Source of the DNA: Romeriopsis navalis LEGE 11480
GTDB lineage: Bacteria; Cyanobacteriota; Cyanobacteriia; Leptolyngbyales; Leptolyngbyaceae
Length of the DNA stretch: 38,711 bases
Reading direction: 5' to 3'
NCBI RefSeq assembly: GCF_015207035.1
Contig: NZ_JADEXQ010000060.1
Span: 1-38,711 of the forward strand
Every line of letters begins with the position of its first letter. The first letter of the stretch is position 1. Below the pieces are notes generated by a model, which was not told the origin of the DNA, did not search any database, and saw only the letters and a list, made by a program, of their open reading frames with translations. Below, piece after piece: positions 33,953 through 38,711 of this stretch. The position numbers and the translations under genes were made by a program.

Positions 33953-34099
33953 TAGTCAGTCAAGCCTGTTTTGAGGGATAGAGCAATTCTGAAAATAATG
34001 TTTTGCTTGAGATTTAAAGAAATCCTAGCTTTCATTTCACGGCTGAAACTGCACTAGCTGATTGTGTCGATCTTATAGTTTGCCTCGCGATGGTCGTCT
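33953..34099. other. Spacer after the carboxypeptidase
   Basis: No gene, stem-loop terminator or repeat is seen in these ~150 bases; beyond them lies the decayed SH3 copy. Confidence 0.5.
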
Positions 34100-34230
34100 T
34101 CCATTGGCGCCACAGGTCTAGCTGCGGGCGCATTACGACTGACATAAGATGCCGAGACTCAACCGCGTTGACCACTCAGGGCGGTGAATTGATCCTATTG
34201 ACCACGCATGTCTGTCGCATCGGGTGTCAC
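34100..34230 (-). pseudogene. Decayed fragment of a fourth SH3-domain lipoprotein gene
   Basis: On the minus strand this segment aligns without gaps to the first SH3 domain of the neighbouring lipoprotein, from VxPxAxDM through SASYVSRNAPA, with roughly 84% base identity by eye over 100 bases. In that frame the two conserved tryptophan codons of the domain are stops: TGG to TAG in GQW-Y and TGG to TGA in RGW-V. Other changes are scattered (for example QVTAQ to QFTAL). The upstream signal peptide and linker are absent; the fragment abuts the terminator of copy A. It is therefore a nonfunctional relic of the array. Any plus-strand open frame over it is a shadow. Confidence 0.82.
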
Positions 34231-34231
34231 C

Positions 34232-34271
34232 AAAAATCCTGCGCTTGTGTTGATGCAAGCGCAGGATTTTT
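34232..34271. terminator. 16-bp hairpin terminator of SH3 copy A
   Basis: AAAAATCCTGCGCTTG (34232-34247) and CAAGCGCAGGATTTTT (34256-34271) are perfect complements around an 8-nt loop, with U-tracts available in both directions. It follows copy A by 40 bp. The CTGCGC/GCGCAG core recurs after copies B and C. Confidence 0.92.
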
Positions 34272-34311
34272 GCTGTTTGCTGCGATCACTTTAGTGTGAT
34301 GAAGCCTTGCC

Positions 34312-34992
34312 TTAACGCAGGTAGCTGACGTTAACCCAGCCTTCTATCCCATCGGCAAATGAGACCTTAGCCCAACTGCCTGAACTTGTGAGAATTTGGA
34401 CCGATGTGCCATTCGGGAGTGCTCCAATTACGCCGCCGCCTGGCCCCGATCGCACGTTGAGTTTCCCATTTGCATCTCGGGTGCTGACCGTACGATACTT
34501 CGAACCACTATAGCTACCGCCACCGCCTGTAGGCGGCGCCGGAGCGGGTGCCGCAGCGACGGGCGCTGGAGCATTGCGACTGACATAGGATGCTGAGACC
34601 CAACCGCGTTGACCACTCTGGGCGGTGACTTGATACCACTGCCCACTCATGTCTTCGGCATAGGGTGCGACTGCGGAACCATGGGGCAATGAACCCACCA
34701 CTGCCGAACTGGTTGAAGCGCTAGCCCGGAGATTCAGTGGTCCGCCACTGCGAGTGGTGACGTATAAGGTGGAATGGCCGGCACTGTAGGGCCGAGTTGC
34801 GGGTGCGGCGGGCGCGGGCGCGGCAACAGGGGCAGGGGCGGCAACGGGAGCGGCGACAGCGGGAGCGGCAACGGGTGCAGCAACGGGTGCAGCAGGAACG
34901 GATGCTTGTGGTGCCGGATTATTGGTTTGTCCGGAGCAGCTCACCGCGAGTGTGCTGACTGCAGCCGTGATCAAAAGCAGGGAATATTTCAT
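34312..34992 (-). CDS. SH3-domain lipoprotein, copy A
   Basis: The 226-aa product has a signal peptide with candidate lipidation Cys19 (LAVSC), a Pro/Ala/Val repeat linker (about 27-66), a first bacterial SH3 (SH3_3-like) domain (about 74-140, with GGPLNLRASAS and GQRGWVSASYV), a second PA/Gly linker, and a second SH3 domain (about 166-226, with GKLNVRSGPGGGVIGALPNG and EGWVNVSYLR). Such domains often bind peptidoglycan or peptides, so an envelope-attached binding protein is likely (inference). Copies A and B differ by one residue through position 140, while the second SH3 domains differ strongly. The gene ends before a strong hairpin terminator, and a dyad lies upstream. Confidence 0.88.
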   Translation of the reverse strand: MKYSLLLITAAVSTLAVSCSGQTNNPAPQASVPAAPVAAPVAAPAVAAPVAAPAPVAAPAPAAPATRPYSAGHSTLYVTTRSGGPLNLRASASTSSAVVGSLPHGSAVAPYAEDMSGQWYQVTAQSGQRGWVSASYVSRNAPAPVAAAPAPAPPTGGGGSYSGSKYRTVSTRDANGKLNVRSGPGGGVIGALPNGTSVQILTSSGSWAKVSFADGIEGWVNVSYLR

Positions 34993-35019
34993 TGAATCAA
35001 AATTTTTGAAAGAGAGCAG

Positions 35020-35059
35020 ACTGACAATTTCGACAACATGGAGTGTGGGAATTGTCAGT
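35020..35059. promoter_or_regulatory. Dyad ACTGACAATT-N20-AATTGTCAGT before SH3 copy A
   Basis: The arms at 35020-35029 and 35050-35059 are perfect reverse complements; the centre is about 48 bp before the copy A start codon. It may be a DNA operator (arms three helical turns apart) or, if transcription begins farther upstream, a stem-loop in the leader RNA. A partial third copy, GAATTGTC, lies at 35067-35074. Confidence 0.45.
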
Positions 35060-35267
35060 GATCGGTGAATTGTCTTACGACCACTATGACGGCTGGTAAA
35101 GTAATTGGCGTCAGTGCTTCCTAGAGGCAGTTTGATGAAGTTTTTGGCGATGAGAACGGCGCAATCCGTATAATCCTTGGAAGATTTCAGCGATATAGCG
35201 TAGTTGGGTAGGTTCAGTGAGATCGCTGACGACTAATTTTGGTGGTGATAATTTGAGCGATGAAAAG

Positions 35268-35295
35268 CTGCGCCTGGATCAAAGCCCAAGCGCAG
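35268..35295 (-). terminator. Hairpin terminator of SH3 copy B
   Basis: CTGCGC (35268-35273) pairs with GCGCAG (35290-35295), with partial extra pairing (CTGG/CCCA) in the loop, and on the leftward strand is followed by CTTTT. It sits 46 bp after the copy B stop and shares its core with the copy A and C terminators. Confidence 0.65.
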
Positions 35296-35341
35296 TATCA
35301 GATGTTTTTTTGAATGAATGTGGTTTGAGTTTGGGGGCTGC

Positions 35342-36004
35342 CTAGCGGAGATAGCGGCCAGCGACATAACCCGAGCCTGAGCCCGAGGATATATAGACCC
35401 ATGTGCCATTGCCACCGATTACTTCAACAGTTTGCCCTTTAGTCAAAGAGCCAATGACTGCTGCCGCTGAACTGGGATCGCTGCGGATATTTAATGTCCC
35501 ACTACTGATGCTGACAGTGCGATATTTCCCGCCACCGCCTGTAGGCGCCGCCGGAGCGGGTGCCGCAGCGATGGGCGCTGGTGCATTGCGACTGACATAG
35601 GATGCTGAGACCCAACCGCGTTGACCACTCTGGGCGGTGACTTGATACCACTGCCCACTCATGTCTTCGGCATAGGGTGCGACTGCGGAACCATGGGACA
35701 ATGAACCAACCACTGCCGAACTGGTTGAAGCGCTAGCCCGGAGATTCAGTGGTCCGCCACTGCGAGTGGTGACGTATAAAGTGGAATGACCAGCACTGTA
35801 GGGCCGAGTTGCGGGTGCGGCGGGCGCGGGCGCGGCAACAGGGGCAGGGGCGGCAACGGGAGCGGCGACAGCGGGAGCGGCAACGGGTGCAGCAACGGGT
35901 GCAGCAGGAACGGATGCTTGTGGTGCCGGATTATTAGTTTGTCCAGAGCAGCTCACCGCGAGTGTGCTAACTGCAGCCGTGATCAAAAGCAGGGAATATT
36001 TCAT
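35342..36004 (-). CDS. SH3-domain lipoprotein, copy B
   Basis: The 220-aa product repeats the copy A layout: lipoprotein signal with Cys19, Pro/Ala/Val linker, first SH3 domain and second SH3 domain. Up to about residue 140 it differs from A at one residue (Pro103 to Ser, in the SLSHGSAV segment), but the second SH3 domain is quite different (SISSGTLNIRSDPSSAAAV and GSGYVAGRYLR) and the linker between is shorter. The near-identity of one half and divergence of the other is a recombination-like signature. The ATG is in the context shared by all three copies (AATATTTCATTGAATCAA on the plus strand). Likely an envelope lipoprotein; ligand unknown. Confidence 0.88.
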   Translation of the reverse strand: MKYSLLLITAAVSTLAVSCSGQTNNPAPQASVPAAPVAAPVAAPAVAAPVAAPAPVAAPAPAAPATRPYSAGHSTLYVTTRSGGPLNLRASASTSSAVVGSLSHGSAVAPYAEDMSGQWYQVTAQSGQRGWVSASYVSRNAPAPIAAAPAPAAPTGGGGKYRTVSISSGTLNIRSDPSSAAAVIGSLTKGQTVEVIGGNGTWVYISSGSGSGYVAGRYLR

Positions 36005-36332
36005 TGAATCAAGTTCCTGAGAGAGCGCGAAATTACGGTTGTGTTAAATCGCAATACGTGGCTGGATTGTCTTTTCTTACTATGGCTTGCCAACATCGAA
36101 TTGACGTCAGTAATATCCAGCGACAGTTGGATAGATTTTGTTTGGATGAGGATATTAAGCTATCCGTGCAATATCCGTCTGTTTTATCCAGATGACGGCA
36201 TCGGAGCGGTACTAGCTTGATATGACTCAGTTTTCGCAACTATCTTGGGAACGAAACAACTGCGCCTAGTTTTGAGCCAGGCGCAGTCTCAGACGTCTCT
36301 ATCCTTCGTAATGTGGATGTTCGTTGAACGAA
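36005..36332. promoter_or_regulatory. Spacer between SH3 copies B and C
   Basis: The 328-bp gap holds the leader of copy B and the terminator of copy C (listed separately). Its leader is not alignable with A or C beyond the first 25 or so bases, and I find no strong dyad at the equivalent place. No coding frame is supported. Confidence 0.4.
36260..36286 (-). terminator. Hairpin terminator of SH3 copy C
   Basis: CTGCGCCT (36260-36267) pairs with AGGCGCAG (36279-36286) across 11 nt, followed leftward by a modest T-rich stretch (GTTGTTTCGTT). It is the third member of the CTGCGC hairpin family in the array. Confidence 0.7.
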
Positions 36333-37061
36333 TTAGCGGATATAACGGCTTGCAACATACCCTTCGCCATAGCCTGTTGCGACTTTCGCCCATCCTGCAT
36401 GTTCGGAAAGGACTTGTACCGCTTCGCCGTTGGCGAGGGAGCCGACCACTGCGGCCTTGGTGCTAGGACCAGTGCGGATATTCAATGTACCGCTGCTGAT
36501 ACTAACGTTTCGGTACTTTGAACCACTATAGCTACCGGAAGCATGAGCGTGGGCCGCGCGACTGGCGGCGGCATTTGCGGCGCTACTTTCACCGAGTGAA
36601 GCCGGTGCTGGGGCGGCGGCGACAGGAGCCGGTGCATTGCGACTGACATAGGATGCTGAGACCCAACCGCGTTGACCACTCTGGGCGGTGACTTGATACC
36701 ACTGACCATTCATGTCTTCGGCATAGGGTGCGACTGCGGAACCATGGGGCAAGGAACCAACCACTGCCGAACTGGTTGAGGCGCCGGCGCGCAGGTTCAG
36801 TGGGCCACCACTACGAGTTGTGACATATAAAGTTTTGTGGCCAGCGCTGTAGGGCCGAGTTGCGGGTGCGGCGGGTGCGGGCGCGGCAGCGGGTGCTGGT
36901 GCGGCGGCGGGTGCGGCGGCGACTGCGGGTGCCGGTGCGGCGGGATTTGCAGCCGGTGCTACGGGTGCGGTAGCCTGGGGTGCACCATTGTTCGCTTGGC
37001 CGGAGCAGCTAACGGCAAGTGCGCTGACTGCCGCTGTGATCAAAAGCAGGGAATATTTCAT
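36333..37061 (-). CDS. SH3-domain lipoprotein, copy C
   Basis: The 242-aa product starts at the ATG at 37061, giving the MKYSLLLITAAVS signal shared with A and B; an upstream in-frame extension from 37091 has no signal character. It has Cys19, a linker that differs from A/B by indels, a first SH3 domain close to A/B, an expanded second linker with a His/Ala-rich SRAAHAHASGS stretch, and a second SH3 domain closer to B (SISSGTLNIRTGPSTKAAV, EGYVASRYIR). It is first in the leftward order and may be the least converted member. Likely an envelope lipoprotein; ligand unknown. Confidence 0.88.
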   Translation of the reverse strand: MKYSLLLITAAVSALAVSCSGQANNGAPQATAPVAPAANPAAPAPAVAAAPAAAPAPAAAPAPAAPATRPYSAGHKTLYVTTRSGGPLNLRAGASTSSAVVGSLPHGSAVAPYAEDMNGQWYQVTAQSGQRGWVSASYVSRNAPAPVAAAPAPASLGESSAANAAASRAAHAHASGSYSGSKYRNVSISSGTLNIRTGPSTKAAVVGSLANGEAVQVLSEHAGWAKVATGYGEGYVASRYIR

Positions 37062-37088
37062 TGAATCAAGTTCCTTAGAAAGAGAGCA

Positions 37089-37132
37089 CAATCACAGTTG
37101 CAAATTAGTATTGAGAACGTTAATTGTGATTG
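37089..37132. promoter_or_regulatory. Dyad CAATCACA...TGTGATTG before SH3 copy C
   Basis: The 8-bp arms at 37089-37096 and 37125-37132 are perfect complements. The centre is about 49 bp before the copy C start, the same distance as the dyad before copy A, although the arm sequences differ. It could act as an operator or a leader stem. Confidence 0.4.
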
Positions 37133-37257
37133 CAGTGTGAATGTTCTCTTATTACTGTGCCCTACTGTGATAGGCCCATGTTTCAGTGCTCTCTAGGTTC
37201 AATTTCACTGAGTTTGCAGTTGGTATCCTTTGCCGATCCGTAGAATCTATTGCAGTC

Positions 37258-37275
37258 TTCCGCCAATTAGCGGAA
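37258..37275. promoter_or_regulatory. Palindrome TTCCGC-N6-GCGGAA
   Basis: The 6-bp arms flank CAATTA at 37264-37269. Its place in the divergent spacer, about 140 bp before the M48 start, makes it a candidate operator. Regulator unknown. Confidence 0.35.
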
Positions 37276-37410
37276 ATTTATGCAGAGTTAATCAGTTTTC
37301 TGCCCAAGTTTCTGCAACGAATCGTTAACTCTGCCGTCCGGTACTTGTCTGCATTTGAAGCCTGATCTCACAATACAAATACGATCGCTGCTTAATGTCG
37401 ATCGTATCGT

Positions 37411-38271
37411 GTGTTTTCTGGACAGCTTGTTGTGAATCTTCTAATTCGACTCCTGCTAGGACTCGTCTTCGTTATTGGCGGGTTATTTAGCTACTTTGGT
37501 AATACGGATATTAATCCTGTGACGGGCGAAAAACAGCGTGTGCAACTTTCGCCTCGTCAAGAAGTAATCATTGGCTTAGAAACGCGGCAAAAAATGGCGG
37601 CGCAGCACGGGGGCTTATATCCCAACGAACGTCTGCAGACCTATGTTGATTCTGTTGGGGCGCGTGTGGTGCAACGATCTGATGCGTCGAAGTCCCCTTA
37701 TCCGTTTGAGTTTCATCTATTGCGCGACTCTCGGACAGTGAATGCGTTTGCCTTGCCTGGGGGGCAGATTTTTATTACGGCGGCATTGCTCAGTCGCATG
37801 AATTCTGAATCCCAATTAGCAGCGGTGTTTGGTCATGAAGTCGGTCACGTGGTGGGCCGTCATGGCGCCGAGCATCTGGCGAAGCAGCAATTGAGTACAG
37901 CCCTAGTTAATGGCGTTGGGATTGCCGCAAGTGGCGGTGATGATGGTGGCCAAAGTGCGGCCATGATTGCCCAAGCGGCCAATCAGTTGGTTAACCTGCG
38001 CTACGGTCGCAAAGATGAATCAGAGAGCGATCGTCTGGGATTTGAATTTATGGTGGATGCCGGTTACAACCCCCGTGGCATTTTGGAACTGATGCAAATT
38101 CTGGCGAAAGCGGGGGGTGGCCAGAGACAACCGGAATTCCTTAGCTCACATCCTGATCCCGGGAACCGCTTACAGGATCTGTCCCGCATGATTAAGGAAA
38201 AATATCCGCAGGGCGTTCCCGCTAATTTGGAAGAAGGGCGTGATCGGTTTGCCCAATATGTCCGCCGCTAG
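37411..38271 (+). CDS. M48 family metalloprotease
   Basis: The 286-aa product has an N-terminal membrane helix (about residues 9-29) and an M48 peptidase domain. His142-Glu143 and His146 in GHEVGHVVGRH are the HExxH zinc site; Glu203 in DESESD is the probable third ligand. SSHPDPGNRL near the end is typical of the BepA/LoiP-like M48C subgroup. Such enzymes work in periplasmic protein quality control. The GTG at 37411 is used; a GTG at 37432 would shorten it by seven residues. The DUF456 gene follows after 19 bp and is likely co-transcribed. Confidence 0.88.
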   Translation: MFSGQLVVNLLIRLLLGLVFVIGGLFSYFGNTDINPVTGEKQRVQLSPRQEVIIGLETRQKMAAQHGGLYPNERLQTYVDSVGARVVQRSDASKSPYPFEFHLLRDSRTVNAFALPGGQIFITAALLSRMNSESQLAAVFGHEVGHVVGRHGAEHLAKQQLSTALVNGVGIAASGGDDGGQSAAMIAQAANQLVNLRYGRKDESESDRLGFEFMVDAGYNPRGILELMQILAKAGGGQRQPEFLSSHPDPGNRLQDLSRMIKEKYPQGVPANLEEGRDRFAQYVRR

Positions 38272-38290
38272 TAGCTAGAGAGTTTAGGTC

Positions 38291-38711
38291 ATGACGTTAG
38301 TGATTTTGTATTGGGTGCTGATCGCGACGATGGTGGTTGGCGTCATCGGGGCAGTTGTGCCGGGCATTCCTGGGCCAAGTTTGATCTTAGCCGCGATTTT
38401 AGTGTGGTGCATCGTGACGAAGTTTGCGATCCCGCTGCTGCCGCTCGGGCTAATTTTTGTGGCGCTGATTTTGAGTGCCCTAGTCGAATGGCTTGGTTCT
38501 TATTGGGGGGCGAAGCAAGTTGGGGCCAGTAAATGGGGCCAATGGGGCATGTTTGCGGGGATGGCGCTGGGGTTCTTTGGCCTGATGCCAGCGTTGCCGA
38601 TCGGTGGTCCGATCGCCGGTGTTTTGCTCGGTGGGTTACTCGGTGGGTTTGTGGGGGAATATCTCTATCGCAGCAATTTACCTACAAATGAACGGGTGAA
38701 GACTGCAGGTA
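38291..38711 (+). CDS. DUF456 family membrane protein, 5' part
   Basis: The ATG at 38291 opens a frame to the window edge, with about 140 codons visible and no stop. The product is highly hydrophobic with glycine-rich loops: VVGVIGAVVPGIPGPSLILA near the start, then LPIGGPIAGVLLGGLLGG later, the pattern of DUF456 proteins with several membrane helices. The function of this family is unknown. It starts 19 bp after the M48 gene. A short open frame in another register over 38311-38532 is a shadow. Confidence 0.85.
   Translation, partial: MTLVILYWVLIATMVVGVIGAVVPGIPGPSLILAAILVWCIVTKFAIPLLPLGLIFVALILSALVEWLGSYWGAKQVGASKWGQWGMFAGMALGFFGLMPALPIGGPIAGVLLGGLLGGFVGEYLYRSNLPTNERVKTAG

Larger units (their letters stand above)
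34993..35341. promoter_or_regulatory. Spacer between SH3 copies A and B
   Basis: This 349-bp gap has the leader of copy A on the right-hand flank of A and the terminator of copy B at its other end. It contains a perfect 10-bp dyad (listed separately). The first ~25 bases before the A start are shared with B and C; the rest is not. No coding frame is supported. Confidence 0.45.
34100..37061 (-). repeat. Tandem array: SH3 lipoprotein copies C, B, A and a decayed copy
   Basis: Three intact genes and one fragment lie head to tail, all leftward, at a period of about 1.0 kb. Between A and B the first ~430 coding bases differ at only about ten positions by eye, and copy C is more distant but alignable. 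Sequence after the first SH3 domain, and most of each intergenic region, is much more divergent. Each intact gene ends in a version of the same CTGCGC hairpin, so the duplicated unit includes the terminator. Local duplication with later conversion or domain exchange is the simplest explanation. Confidence 0.9.
37062..37410. promoter_or_regulatory. Divergent region, SH3 copy C and M48 protease genes
   Basis: The ~350-bp spacer carries the array promoter on one side and the M48 promoter on the other. Two dyads are visible (listed separately). No coding frame or RNA gene is supported. Confidence 0.4.

Noticed and set aside
34090-34299. 69-codon plus-strand frame
   Set aside because: Overlaps the decayed SH3 fragment and the terminator stem; no independent support.
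38311-38532. 73-codon frame near the right edge
   Set aside because: Wrong register; the DUF456 protein reads through this stretch in another frame.

Overview
The window is a chromosomal segment of a cyanobacterium. The clearest evidence is psaC (81 aa, both 4Fe-4S motifs intact), supported by cyanobacterial-type PilM/N/O/Q proteins, a CSP41-like atypical SDR, and many copies of the HIP1 palindrome GCGATCGC (for example at 852, 9639, 12817 and 13744). I cannot name the genus. I see no tRNA, rRNA, transposase, prophage gene or CRISPR array. Most of the segment is core chromosome, with one rapidly evolving patch at 34.1-37.1 kb.

Layout. 1-2.9 kb: the end of an O-antigen-ligase-type membrane protein, a VanX/DdpX-like dipeptidase and, on the other strand, a solute-binding lipoprotein. 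3.5-8.6 kb: type IV pilus operon pilM-pilN-pilO-pilQ, ending in a strong terminator. 8.7-14.1 kb: hslO (Hsp33), a leftward pair of class V PLP enzyme and [2Fe-2S] ferredoxin, a TM0106-type RecB-like nuclease, and era. 14.2-19.5 kb: envelope and extracellular proteins, namely SpoIID/LytB, a secreted GH9 glycosidase, and a lipoprotein with a sulfatase-modifying-factor fold that lacks one catalytic cysteine. 19.6-23.6 kb: a GST with an apparent signal peptide, a Pro/Ala-rich lipoprotein, a CSP41-like SDR, a VOC protein and a methyltransferase. 23.6-32.8 kb: housekeeping genes glmS, psaC, an HdrB-like CCG protein, acpP-fabF, an unrecognised 260-aa protein and transketolase. 32.8-38.7 kb: an LdcB/VanY-like carboxypeptidase, a leftward tandem array of three SH3-domain lipoproteins plus a decayed fourth copy, an M48 protease, and a DUF456 protein running off the end.

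How they fit together. A cell-envelope theme recurs: two M15-type peptidases, SpoIID, SH3 lipoproteins that may bind the wall, GlmS supplying amino sugars, pilus assembly and a secreted glycosidase. The most unusual locus is the SH3 array. Its members are nearly identical over the signal peptide, linker and first SH3 domain but differ in the second SH3 domain and in their leaders. Each has its own version of one hairpin terminator. The fourth copy next to the carboxypeptidase has both conserved Trp codons changed to stops. I found no certain new multi-gene system. The array, the exported GST and the altered sulfatase-modifying-factor lipoprotein deserve the closest look.
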